DNA of 43,808 bases from Acidobacteriota bacterium (lineage in GTDB: Bacteria; Acidobacteriota; Thermoanaerobaculia; Thermoanaerobaculales; Sulfomarinibacteraceae): the NCBI GenBank assembly GCA_024641545.1, contig JAHECW010000009.1:1-43808 (forward strand), given 5' to 3'. Both the position numbers and the translations under genes were made by a program. Numbering within the stretch: position 1 is the stretch's first letter; each line of letters begins with the position of its first letter. Shown here piece after piece: positions 32,552 through 41,101 of this stretch. Below the pieces are notes generated by a model. The model ran no database searches, had not been told where the DNA came from, and worked only from the letters and a program-made list of their open reading frames with translations.

Positions 32552-33843
32552 TCCGCCTCCTTGACGACGCGGCGCGCCGCCGCCATGCCGTCGAGGACGG
32601 CGTCCTCCATGGCCGAGTACTTCCACTCGGCCCAGCGGCCGGAGAGCCGGATGTCGTGCGATCCGAGCCACCGGCGAAGCACCGACACCGCCTGCCGCCG
32701 CTCGTGGTCGAAAACCACGTACGCCGGATCGACCATGGTCAGGCGACGAACCTCCACCGCCGCGGGATCGACCAGTCCCGCTCCGGCAAGCGCCTCCTCG
32801 GCCTCGGCGGCCGCGGCTTCGACATTACCCGTTCCGGGATCGAAACTGATCTCCACCGACACCGTGTGACACCCCTCGGGGGCGAGACGCCCGTGGTTGG
32901 ACGGGAAGCCGACCCGGTAGTACGGCACCCCGGGGTCGGGGAAGTAGCGCCAGTGCTCGGCGACCGGAGCCGGACCGCGGACCCCGAGGGCGATGTTGAG
33001 CACCCGAACCCAACGCAGCGCTTTGCGGGCTTCGGCCACCTCTGCCGGGAGCTCGTCGAGCACCATGTCGAGCAGGCCCGGCAGGCCGATGGTGGCGATC
33101 ACGGTTTCATAAGCGAGACGCTCGCCGCCCGCGAGCTCGAGCCAGCGCGCCGCGAGATTGAGCCGCACCACCTCGGCCCCGGTCCGCAGCCCGGGGACCC
33201 GCTCCGCAACCCGGTCGGGCAGCAACCGGATCCCACCCGTCGCGGGGTAGCGAAAGACCGCGTTGTAACCCACCGCCTCATCGTGCAGCCCGAGAGCCCC
33301 GTTGACGACCTCCTCGAGATCCGGTTTGGGAACATAGCGGCCGACCCAGTCGAGCCCGAGCTCCTCGGGTTCGGCGCGGTAGAGCTTGCGGTTGTAGGGA
33401 AAGAAGAAGTGCTCCGCGAAACCGGCGCCGAACCGTTCGAGCACCCAGTCGCGGAAGTTCTCGGGTTCGCGGCCGCGCTCCGTCGCCCAGGCACGGATAA
33501 AGCCGAGGAGGCAGTCGCGCCGGTCCGCGGCCGCGAGGCCGTGAGTGTGGATCTGGATCGGGTACGGCGTCGCGTGGTTGCCGACCACGATGGCGGCGCT
33601 CCGCCGCCACACCCGAAGTCGGTCCCAGATCCCGAGCTCGCCGAGGTAGGCCTCGGTCTCGGGGCGGGCGACGTGGAGGAGGTGGCCGGTGTGGTCGAAG
33701 ATGAAGCCATCGACCTCGATGCTGCGACAGACCCCGCCCGGTTCCGACTCCCGCTCGAGCACCGGCGCGGTGATGCCGGCCGCCGCCAGCCGCTCGGCGG
33801 CCACCAGACCGGTCAAACCGCCGCCGATGATCAGCGTGTTCAC
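32548..33843 (-). CDS. FAD-dependent oxidoreductase, UGM/amine-oxidase-like
   Basis: A 431-residue flavoprotein. It opens with the dinucleotide-binding motif LIIGGGLTGLVAAERLAA and an acidic strand end at VLERESEPGG, followed by FIFDHTGHLLH, which resembles the FxxHxG-type segment of UDP-galactopyranose mutases. The C-terminal LSGRWAEWKYSAMEDAVLDG is the closing FAD motif of the superfamily. Such proteins in sugar loci are mutase-like or act on lipid-linked sugars; the reaction is not determined. The GTG start overlaps the transferase gene upstream (GTGA) and has GGAGG 4 nt before it. Cytoplasmic or membrane-associated. Confidence 0.8.
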   Translation of the reverse strand: MNTLIIGGGLTGLVAAERLAAAGITAPVLERESEPGGVCRSIEVDGFIFDHTGHLLHVARPETEAYLGELGIWDRLRVWRRSAAIVVGNHATPYPIQIHTHGLAAADRRDCLLGFIRAWATERGREPENFRDWVLERFGAGFAEHFFFPYNRKLYRAEPEELGLDWVGRYVPKPDLEEVVNGALGLHDEAVGYNAVFRYPATGGIRLLPDRVAERVPGLRTGAEVVRLNLAARWLELAGGERLAYETVIATIGLPGLLDMVLDELPAEVAEARKALRWVRVLNIALGVRGPAPVAEHWRYFPDPGVPYYRVGFPSNHGRLAPEGCHTVSVEISFDPGTGNVEAAAAEAEEALAGAGLVDPAAVEVRRLTMVDPAYVVFDHERRQAVSVLRRWLGSHDIRLSGRWAEWKYSAMEDAVLDGMAAARRVVKEAD

Positions 33844-34844
33844 TTCGCCTCCATATCCACCCGTCCGAGCCAGACGAGGACGGCGAGGACGATCACCGCC
33901 AACACCGCGGTGATGATCGCGGTCGTCAGCGGGTCGAGAAAGAGGATCACCAATCCGACCCCGCCGAGAACCACCGCCGCGCCATAACAGACGACGACCG
34001 TGCGGACCGTCGATCCGCCGAGGCGGCGGCGCAGCCGCAGCGGGATGTGATCCGGGCTGCCGTGGTAGATCTTCCGACCCGCCCGGAGCCGCAGAAACAT
34101 CACGTAAAAGGTGTCGATCACCGGCAGGGCGAGGAAATAAAGCGGCGCCAGAAAGCCGAGATCGTTGTGCGCGGTGTAGTCCATCACCATGGCCAGGGCG
34201 CCGAGGGTGAAACCGATGAAGAGGCTGCCGCAGTCGCCGAGGTAGATCACCGCGGGGTGGAAGTTGAACCGGAGAAAACCGAGGAGCGCACCGATGAGCG
34301 CCACCGTGAAAGCCGCCACGACCATCCGGCCGTTGAGCAGCGCCACCACCAACAGATAGGTCCCCGCGATGACCCCGAAACCGCTCGCCAGGCCATCCAT
34401 GATGTCGCTCAGATTGAAGGCGTTGGACATGCCGACCAACCAGAATACGGTGAGCGCCACCCGGGCCCACCACGGAATGAAGATGATCTGCAGCATGACC
34501 CCGGCCTTGAGCAGGACAAAGACCGCCACCGCCTGGCCGATGACCTTGGGTTTGGGGGTCAACGCACCGAAGTCGTCGATGAGGCCGACCATGGTGACGA
34601 TGGTCGAGGCGAGGAGCAGGGCGAGGAGCTCCTCGTCGAACTCGAAGGTCATGCCGATGGAGAGCAGGAAGGCGACAAAGACCGCCAACCCACCGAGATA
34701 GGCCACCGGCTGCTGGTGGGTCTTGAGGTGGCCGTCCGGACGGTCGACAACGCCGAATCGAAGCGCCGCCTCGCGAGCCATGGGTGTTCCGACCAGCGCC
34801 AGGAGATAGGCGAGAAAGAACCCGAGCATCAGTTGGATCACCAT
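33840..34844 (-). CDS. Polyprenyl-phosphate sugar-1-phosphate transferase (WecA/MraY family)
   Basis: A 334-residue integral membrane enzyme that starts glycan synthesis by moving a sugar-1-phosphate (probably GlcNAc or another HexNAc) onto undecaprenyl phosphate. About ten spans are visible. Conserved cytoplasmic loops are HQQPVAYLGG (about 43-52), LIDDFGAL with D90-D91, NAFNLSDIMDGLASG (about 141-155), YLGDCGSLFIGF and KIYHGSPDHIPLRL. The loops are close to WecA/TagO. The ATG at 34844 overlaps the upstream GT2 gene by 7 nt. It is the likely first enzyme of the adjacent polysaccharide pathway. Confidence 0.92.
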   Translation of the reverse strand: MVIQLMLGFFLAYLLALVGTPMAREAALRFGVVDRPDGHLKTHQQPVAYLGGLAVFVAFLLSIGMTFEFDEELLALLLASTIVTMVGLIDDFGALTPKPKVIGQAVAVFVLLKAGVMLQIIFIPWWARVALTVFWLVGMSNAFNLSDIMDGLASGFGVIAGTYLLVVALLNGRMVVAAFTVALIGALLGFLRFNFHPAVIYLGDCGSLFIGFTLGALAMVMDYTAHNDLGFLAPLYFLALPVIDTFYVMFLRLRAGRKIYHGSPDHIPLRLRRRLGGSTVRTVVVCYGAAVVLGGVGLVILFLDPLTTAIITAVLAVIVLAVLVWLGRVDMEAK

Positions 34845-35794
34845 GGCAATTCCGCAAGCCTCCGTCGCGGGCGGCCGCTTCGCGACCGCCATTCGCGCAC
34901 CACCAACGGCCATCGCCGAGCGATGGCGGCGACGAGCTTCGGCCGCCGGACGACCCCGAGCGTCGTCAGCGCCGAATCCCAGCCCAAGAGTAGGGGGAGT
35001 CGCAGCATGAGATCAAGCGGGTGGAGGTGTCTGGCAAGCGTCATCCAGCGATTGGTGATGACGCAGGCCTCGAGCTCCACCGGCCGCCGCCAACGCAAGG
35101 GGCCGCGACCGTCGGTGGCGCCGGCGCCGCGGCCGTGGACCGCCACGGCCGCGGGAAGGCTCGAGATCCGCCCGCCGGCGTTGACCAGACGCCAGCCGAG
35201 TTCGAGATCCTCCCAGAAGCAGAAGTACCGCTCGGCCCATGGGCCCTGTCGCCCGGCAACAGCCATCAACGCCTCGCGGCGGAAGACCGCGAGCGCGCCG
35301 CAGGCGGCGAGCACCGGTCGCGGCTCGAGCAACTCGGGACCGAGCGTCCGCCCATATCCGCGGTCGCGCACCTCGAGGGTGACGGGGTGGAGCACCTGGC
35401 CGACGCTGTCCACCGTGACGCCGTCCCCCCGCATGAGCCGGGGCGCGACCGCGGCGAGACCGGGATCGGCGGCGAGGGCCTCGGCGGCGAGTCGCAGACA
35501 GTCGGGGGCCACCGAGACATCGGGGTTGACGAAGGCGACGATGCCGCACTCGCGGGCGATGGCGGCAAACCCGCGGTTGCAACCGCCGGCGAATCCGGTG
35601 TTGCTGTCGAGGGCCAGAAGATCGACCCGGTCGTCGCCGCGGGATGCGACCACCTCACGGCTTGCGTCGGTGGAGGCGTTGTCGACGACGACGACCCGGG
35701 CCACGCCTTCAGCGGCCGCCAACGCCGCGAGACACGAGGGAAGATCGGTCGCGGAGTTGTAGCTCACGACCACGACGCCGACGGCGTCCGTCAT
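34838..35794 (-). CDS. GT2 glycosyltransferase, rhamnosyltransferase-like
   Basis: A 318-residue GT-A enzyme. The nucleotide-binding start VVVVSYNSATDLPSCLAAL, VVVDNASTDASREV, NTGFAGGCNRG and the metal-binding NPDV segment resemble rhamnosyl- and galactofuranosyltransferases of the WbbL type. FCFWEDLELGWRL is the acceptor/catalytic-base segment. The ATG at 35794 is used; a TTG at 35815 would add seven residues. No strong ribosome-binding site is seen for either. It is the first gene of the minus-strand run ending at pilD and lies beside the palindromic element. Sugar unknown. Confidence 0.87.
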   Translation of the reverse strand: MTDAVGVVVVSYNSATDLPSCLAALAAAEGVARVVVVDNASTDASREVVASRGDDRVDLLALDSNTGFAGGCNRGFAAIARECGIVAFVNPDVSVAPDCLRLAAEALAADPGLAAVAPRLMRGDGVTVDSVGQVLHPVTLEVRDRGYGRTLGPELLEPRPVLAACGALAVFRREALMAVAGRQGPWAERYFCFWEDLELGWRLVNAGGRISSLPAAVAVHGRGAGATDGRGPLRWRRPVELEACVITNRWMTLARHLHPLDLMLRLPLLLGWDSALTTLGVVRRPKLVAAIARRWPLVVREWRSRSGRPRRRLAELPW

Positions 35795-35880
35795 CGCCTC
35801 GTCCGACTCAACCAAAGACCGCTCATCGCCCGGCGGGCCGTGGATCGTAGTGTGGACATGCCTCGGGCATCAGAGAGATT

Positions 35881-36040
35881 CCTAAGATGAGCGGTTCTGC
35901 CGGATGAGATGTGCCGAGACCTTGATGCTCTGGTACTTGCGAAAAGCGCAGGCATACCCGTTGGAAGTCCGAGCATTTTCGCAACTATCCAGAGCCCAAG
36001 AGCTTGGTGCAGATCGCCGGTGAGAATCGCCCATCTTAGG
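35881..36040. repeat. 160-bp near-palindromic (MITE-like) element
   Basis: The ends are CCTAAGATG and CATCTTAGG, and the first 23 bp match the inverted last 24 bp at about 20 positions. Inside, GCTCTGG (35927-35933) pairs with CCAGAGC (35989-35995) and TTGCGAAAA (35937-35945) with TTTTCGCAA (35976-35984), leaving a loop of about 30 nt. Weaker symmetry (GAGA/TCTC, CGGG/CCCG) continues to about 35862 and 36060. There is no ORF inside. It lies between divergent genes and could be a non-autonomous mobile element, a structured RNA or a regulatory site. Confidence 0.75.
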
Positions 36041-36081
36041 AAATTATCTCAGAATCCCGCGGACCCTGCCACAATAGGGCC

Positions 36082-37800
36082 GTGAGCTCCCAGGCGGCAT
36101 CTTTCCGGATCTTCATCGGCGCCCGCCCGTGGTTGCAGGCTGTCCTCCTGACCGCCCTTGCAGCCGCCGTTCTGTCGCCGAGCCTCGGGGCCGGATTCGT
36201 CTGGGACGATCTCCAGCAGATCGTCGGCTCGCCGACCATTTCCGACCCGACGGCGCCGGCGCGCTACTTCTCCCTCAACGTCGTCGAGTCCTACGGCTCC
36301 GAAGGCCGCGGCGCCGACGGCGTCGACACCTACCGGCCGCTCTTCTTCATCACCCTGTGGCTGGTCCACCTGATCAACGGCCCCGACCCCTTCTGGTTTC
36401 ACCTCGCGGTGCTCGCGGCCCACCTCGGCGTCTGCCTGCTGTTGTGGACGGCGGCGCGCCGGTGGATCGGTTCGAATCTCGCGGCGGCGGCCGTCTTCGC
36501 CGCCTTTGCGGTCCACCCGGTCACCGCCGAGGCCACCCTCTGGGCGTCGGCGGTCTCCGAACCGCTGGCGGCCGCCGGTCTGCTCGGCTCGGCGCTGATC
36601 CTCGAGAGCTGGTGCGGCCGCGACCGCAGCAGCCCGGTTGCCGCCGCCACCGCGGGCCTGGTGATGCTCCTCGGGTTGCTCGCCAAAGAGGCCGTCCTCA
36701 CCGCCCTGCCGGTGGTCTCGATCTTTCTCTGGCGGGTTCGCGGGGTCCGCGTGCGGGCCCTGCTCGGTCCGTGGATCGCCGTTGCGGTCTTTCTCGCCCT
36801 GCGGGTCAACGCCCTCGACGGCCTGCAGGCGACCGGCAGCGGCGCCGGCCAGCGCCTCGAGGCGATCAGAAACCTGCCGGTGCTCGTTCTCGACGCCATC
36901 CGCGCCATGTTCACCCTGTTGCCGGTGGGAATCCGCCACCTCTACTGGGACTACCGCCAGCTGCCGTGGGCGGCGAGCGCCGCAGCGGCCGCCGCCGTGC
37001 TCGTCCTGGCGGTGCTGGCATGGCGGGTCCGGCAACGGCTGCCGCTGACCCCCACCGCCCTCGGCGTGACCCTGTGCATGATGGTCCCGGTGGCCCTCGT
37101 TTCGACGGTGCCGGGGTGGGGCGGCTTCGGCCGGTACCTCTATCTGCCGTGGGGATTCACCGCCCTTGCCGCCGCCGGCATCGGCCGTCACCTGCGTGAC
37201 CGGCTCGAGCATCGCGCTGCGAATCTCAGCTGGGCGGTTCCGGCGGTGGTCGTGGTCTTCCTCTCCGTCGAGCTGCTCGGCCTGCAGCACGCGCTCGAGG
37301 TCTACCACTCGCAGGAGAGCCTGGCCCGCGCCTCCATCGAGCTCGCGCCGCACGCCCCCGACGGTTGGGAGTGGCTCGGCAACCACTACGTCGAGAACGG
37401 GGATCTGGCCGACGCCGCCAGGTGCTACGCCGAAGCGGTGGCAGCGGCGCCCGAGCTCTTCCGCCCGCGTCACAACCTCGCCGCCGCCCTGCTCTATCTC
37501 GGCCGGCCCGGCGAGGCCCTCGAGCACGAGCGCATCGCCGAGTCGGCGCACGGCGAGACCACCGAAGGCGCCGTCGTCGCGGTCTCGGCGCTGATCGAGC
37601 TCGGCCGCTGGGACGAGGCCGCCGACCGGCTGCTCAGGAGCCTCGACCGGGATCCGCAGAGCGGGCAGTTGCAGAAGCTCCAGCGCCGCCTGCTCGCCGA
37701 GCATCCCGACCCCGATCACTATCGCGGCTGGCTCGAATCCCGGCTCGCGGCGGCGCCCGACCGGCCGGCCGCCGCGGTCATCCGCCCGCTGCTTCCTTGA
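36082..37800 (+). CDS. TMTC-like membrane protein with TPR domain
   Basis: A 572-residue protein with about ten membrane spans followed by TPRs. The early luminal/periplasmic loop GAGFVWDDLQQIVGSP carries the acidic pair typical of GT-C glycosyltransferases of the TMTC/PMT kind. The C-terminal part (about 425-530) has tetratricopeptide-like repeats such as WEWLGNHYVENGDLADAARCYAEAVAAAP. A role in transferring lipid-linked sugar to a protein is possible but unproven. The GTG start has no Shine-Dalgarno; CACAAT ends 6 nt before it, hinting at a leaderless message. Its last 23 bp overlap the next gene on the opposite strand. Confidence 0.75.
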   Translation: MSSQAASFRIFIGARPWLQAVLLTALAAAVLSPSLGAGFVWDDLQQIVGSPTISDPTAPARYFSLNVVESYGSEGRGADGVDTYRPLFFITLWLVHLINGPDPFWFHLAVLAAHLGVCLLLWTAARRWIGSNLAAAAVFAAFAVHPVTAEATLWASAVSEPLAAAGLLGSALILESWCGRDRSSPVAAATAGLVMLLGLLAKEAVLTALPVVSIFLWRVRGVRVRALLGPWIAVAVFLALRVNALDGLQATGSGAGQRLEAIRNLPVLVLDAIRAMFTLLPVGIRHLYWDYRQLPWAASAAAAAAVLVLAVLAWRVRQRLPLTPTALGVTLCMMVPVALVSTVPGWGGFGRYLYLPWGFTALAAAGIGRHLRDRLEHRAANLSWAVPAVVVVFLSVELLGLQHALEVYHSQESLARASIELAPHAPDGWEWLGNHYVENGDLADAARCYAEAVAAAPELFRPRHNLAAALLYLGRPGEALEHERIAESAHGETTEGAVVAVSALIELGRWDEAADRLLRSLDRDPQSGQLQKLQRRLLAEHPDPDHYRGWLESRLAAAPDRPAAAVIRPLLP

Positions 37801-38947
37801 GGATCCGCTCCATCGCGTCGACGTGGGAGGCCAGCGAAAACTCGGCCCGCGCTCGGGCGGCCGCCGCGGCGCCCAATCGGCGCCGCAGCTCGGGGTCCCC
37901 GGCGAGCCGCACCATCCGCTCCGCCAGCGCCTCGACCTCTCCCGGTTCGACCATGAAACCGGTCCCGCCGTCGGCGACCATCTCGGGTACGCCGCCGGTT
38001 CGATAGGCCGCAACCGGCCGACCGGCGGCCATCGCCTCCATCACCACCCGCGGCAGCGAGTCCGGCCAGATGCTGGTGAAGGCCACGATGTCGACGGCGG
38101 CGAGGAGCCGGAAGACATTCTCCACCGGCGGGATCAGGTGGATGTGACCGGCGGCGGCCGATGCCGTCACTCGTGCGCGGACCGCGTCGATCTCGGTGGC
38201 GGGCCCGTAGCAGGGCAGGACGAAATGGAGTTCGGGCGCGCTCTTGACCGCGGATTCGCCGGCTCTCACCAGGTCGCCGGCGCCCTTGTGCACCGCCATG
38301 CCGCCGAGGAAACCGACGAGGACGCCAGTCGCGGGCAGGCCCATCTCGTCTCGCATGGCGAGGCCGTCGAAACCGTCGGCGGGAATCCCGACCCCGTTGT
38401 GGATCACCGAAACCCCTTCCGCCAGGCCTTCATCGCGGATCCAACCCGCCACCGCCTCGCTCACCGCCACGATTCGGGTCGCATCGCGTCTGAGGCGTCG
38501 GGCAAACCAACGCCGCCTCGGTCCCGACGGCAGGATCTCGCGCACGTGCCAGACCACCGGCAGCCCGAGGGCCCGGGCCGCCGCCGCCCCCTTGAGCTGG
38601 GGCAGGCAGTTGACGTAGACGACGTCGGGCCAGTACCGGTCGAGCCAGACCATCATCCGGCGGTATCCCGGGTCGGGCAGTCGATAGCGCAGGTAGCGCA
38701 GAATCTGGATCGCCGCCGGCTGCGGCCCCCACTGGACCAGCCAACAGCTGCGGCTCCGGATGGTCGCCACCTCGACACCCGAAGCCGCGAGCCCCGGTCC
38801 GAGACACCACTGCCCGGGAGAAACCACTCCGACCTCGTGGCCGCGGCCGGTCAACGCCTCGGTCAGCGCGGCAAGGCTCTTTTCCGCACCGCTGGGCGCG
38901 TCAGGTGACGCAAGATGAGAGATGGCGGCGATTTTCAAAGTGCGCAT
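37778..38947 (-). CDS. GT4-family glycosyltransferase
   Basis: A 389-residue GT-B enzyme. The N-terminal acceptor half has ISHLASPDAPSGAEKSLAAL and VVYVNCLPQLKGAAAA; the donor half has VIHNGVGIP, VGFLGGMAVHKGAGDLVRA and PDSLPRVVMEAMAAGRPVAAY. In the E-x7-E signature the first glutamate is not in the usual place (DSLPRVVME), a tolerated variation. The ATG at 38947 lies 13 nt inside the preceding glycosyltransferase gene, so the two are co-expressed. Donor and acceptor unknown. Confidence 0.88.
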   Translation of the reverse strand: MRTLKIAAISHLASPDAPSGAEKSLAALTEALTGRGHEVGVVSPGQWCLGPGLAASGVEVATIRSRSCWLVQWGPQPAAIQILRYLRYRLPDPGYRRMMVWLDRYWPDVVYVNCLPQLKGAAAARALGLPVVWHVREILPSGPRRRWFARRLRRDATRIVAVSEAVAGWIRDEGLAEGVSVIHNGVGIPADGFDGLAMRDEMGLPATGVLVGFLGGMAVHKGAGDLVRAGESAVKSAPELHFVLPCYGPATEIDAVRARVTASAAAGHIHLIPPVENVFRLLAAVDIVAFTSIWPDSLPRVVMEAMAAGRPVAAYRTGGVPEMVADGGTGFMVEPGEVEALAERMVRLAGDPELRRRLGAAAAARARAEFSLASHVDAMERILKEAAGG

Positions 38948-40053
38948 CCGGTTCTCGATTGTGACGATCGCCGGCGATCCTCGAGAACCCGGTCCAGTGC
39001 TGTGATCATTCGCCGCGAGACGATGGGAAGAGAGTATTCCTCTTCGACGGTGCGACGCCCAGCCGCGGCGATTCGACGGGCGACCTCGCCCTGACTCAGC
39101 AACTCGTCGATGCAGATCAGCCAATCGGTGGCACTCTTTGCCAAAAAACCATTCTCACCGTGTCGAATCACTTCCTTGTTCATTCCAACCGGGGATCCCA
39201 CCGACGGGATCCCGAGGGCCATGTACTGAATCAGCTTGAAGGCGCACTTCGCTCGATTCCACAAAGTGTCTGGAAGCGGCATGATACCGACCCTCATCCC
39301 CTCGAAACACGAGACTTCGTTTTCCAATCGCCACTCTCTAAACTCGACCGGAACCCCGTCGAGGCGAGGGGGACGATCAGCCACCACGACCAACCGAAAC
39401 CCCGGATGCTTCTCTGCCAGCCATCGGAGGGGCTCCGCCAGGGCTTCGAGGTAGGGCATGCTTCCCGAGTGACCAACCCATCCGACAGTCGAGTCCTCGG
39501 TGCGCCCGATTGCATTCGGATGAAATCGCTCACAATCAATGGCGGTGGGCAAGATCATGGTGCGCTGGTGACCCACGTTGGTCGCCAACTCGCGGTTGCC
39601 GCATAGCACCAGATCAGCGATGGCCGCGGTGGCGTCAAAATTCCGGCGGTACCGTCTCATCATCTTGTGGGTCTGCTGCTCGGTCGGTGATGGCAAATAC
39701 ACGGCGTCGTCCACGTCGAAAACGATGGGAAGCCCTCGAGCTCGCAGCGTCTTGGCGGCCACCGGCGGATAGCACCGGCGTTGGATCAAAAGGAGATCGG
39801 CCCCCGGCGTCGCTGCCAGATCCCTGAGTTCGTCAAAAACGCGCAGAGGCAATCTGAGCAACCGGCTCGCCGGTCGGCGTGCCTGACGAGAAACCTCGGT
39901 CTCAAACCCCGCCTCGCGCAACGATTCGAGGTGGGCGAGAATTCGGTAACGGGTGCTGGCTACGGTTTCGTCGCCCACCGCAAAGACATGCAACCGACCC
40001 CGAGCGGTCCTCGAGCCGACGCCCGCCGGGGTTGAGGTCGGCCGCCGGACCAT
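38935..40053 (-). CDS. GT4-like glycosyltransferase, divergent
   Basis: A 372-residue GT-B type protein. The N-terminal half contains FAVGDETVASTRYRILAHLESL and VFDVDDAVYLPSP. The donor half has TVGWVGHSGSMPYLEAL and the KCAFKLIQYMALGIPSVGSPVG segment in place of a clear E-x7-E motif; this variant is typical of a group of polysaccharide-locus transferases. The ATG shares one base with the stop of fcl (TGATG). It is part of the fcl-GT-GT run on the minus strand. Base composition is visibly less GC-rich than in genes to the left. Sugar unknown; fucose is a candidate only because of fcl. Confidence 0.82.
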   Translation of the reverse strand: MVRRPTSTPAGVGSRTARGRLHVFAVGDETVASTRYRILAHLESLREAGFETEVSRQARRPASRLLRLPLRVFDELRDLAATPGADLLLIQRRCYPPVAAKTLRARGLPIVFDVDDAVYLPSPTEQQTHKMMRRYRRNFDATAAIADLVLCGNRELATNVGHQRTMILPTAIDCERFHPNAIGRTEDSTVGWVGHSGSMPYLEALAEPLRWLAEKHPGFRLVVVADRPPRLDGVPVEFREWRLENEVSCFEGMRVGIMPLPDTLWNRAKCAFKLIQYMALGIPSVGSPVGMNKEVIRHGENGFLAKSATDWLICIDELLSQGEVARRIAAAGRRTVEEEYSLPIVSRRMITALDRVLEDRRRSSQSRTGCAL

Positions 40054-40994
40054 CAGCTCACGCCATGGTCAATGTACCACCGGTAAGTGGACTCGACGCC
40101 GTCGGCAAGTTCGATCCGATGCCGCCACCCCAGATCGTGAATACGACCGACGTCGAGGAGCTTGCGCGGCATCCCATCGGGCATTGACGTGTCGAACCTC
40201 AGCGTTGCATCCGGGTGGACGATGGTGGCCACCAACTCGGCAAGTTCTCGGATGGTCAGATCGAAGCCCGTACCCACGTTGATGTGCGTGTCGTTTTTAT
40301 AGTTCTCCATCAGGAACACGCACGCGTCCGCGAGATCGTCCACGTGGAGAAACTCACGCCTCGGGGAACCGGTTCCCCACAAAACAACCTCCTGGCGACC
40401 CCCCTCCTTGGCCTCGTGAAAACGACGGATTAGCGCCGGCAGCACATGGGAGGTCTCGACGTCGAAGTTGTCGTTGGGGCCATAGAGATTGGTCGGCATG
40501 GCCGAGATGAAGTCGGACCCGTACTGGCGGCGGTAGGCCTGGCAGAGCTTGATGCCTGCAATCTTGGCCACCGCATACGACTCGTTGGTTGGCTCCAGCG
40601 GACCCGACAGCAGGTACTCCTCACGCATAGGTTGGGGACACTCTCGCGGGTAGATGCACGACGATCCGAGATAGAGCAGGCGCTTGGCACCATAGAGGTG
40701 TGCGGCGTGGACCACCGTCGCGTGAATCATCAGATTGTCGTAGATGAACTCGGCCGGCCGGGTCGAGTTGGCGAGGATTCCGCCCACCGTCCCGGCGACC
40801 AGAAAGACGAACTCCGGCCGATTGGCCTTGAACCAGTAGTTCACCGCCGCCTGATCGCGCAGATCGAGCTGGTCGCGGGTCGCGGTGAGGATTGAATCGA
40901 AACCGTCAACCTCGAGCCTGCGCAATATTGCCGAACCGACGAGACCGGTGTGGCCTGTGATGAAAACCCGGGAGTTCAAATCCATTTGCTTCAT
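40053..40994 (-). CDS. fcl: GDP-L-fucose synthase
   Basis: A 313-residue extended SDR that epimerises and reduces GDP-4-keto-6-deoxymannose to GDP-L-fucose with NADPH. The cofactor motif is GHTGLVG (14-20), the catalytic serine is in LGSSCIYP (about 110-117), and Y140 and K144 are in YAVAKIAG. PTNLYGPNDNF and VDDLADACVFLM are family-specific. The partner GDP-mannose dehydratase gene (gmd) is not in the window and may be beyond the right edge. ATG 40994 is used; an internal ATG at 40985 is possible. It is followed without a gap by a glycosyltransferase. Confidence 0.93.
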   Translation of the reverse strand: MKQMDLNSRVFITGHTGLVGSAILRRLEVDGFDSILTATRDQLDLRDQAAVNYWFKANRPEFVFLVAGTVGGILANSTRPAEFIYDNLMIHATVVHAAHLYGAKRLLYLGSSCIYPRECPQPMREEYLLSGPLEPTNESYAVAKIAGIKLCQAYRRQYGSDFISAMPTNLYGPNDNFDVETSHVLPALIRRFHEAKEGGRQEVVLWGTGSPRREFLHVDDLADACVFLMENYKNDTHINVGTGFDLTIRELAELVATIVHPDATLRFDTSMPDGMPRKLLDVGRIHDLGWRHRIELADGVESTYRWYIDHGVS

Positions 40995-41101
40995 GCTCCC
41001 CAGTATTGTGACACGCCACCGCGAACTTGATCTAAGCTAAGAGTTCTGCGAGTCTCCGATCAACAGTCGCGATGGCTGATAGCTGAAGAGACGGTGATCC
41101 A

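Noticed and set aside
34047-35762. 571-codon plus-strand open frame opposite the WecA-like and GT2 genes
   Set aside because: It spans two real minus-strand genes, is dominated by Arg/Ser/Glu/His runs and has no ribosome-binding site. It is a by-product of high GC.
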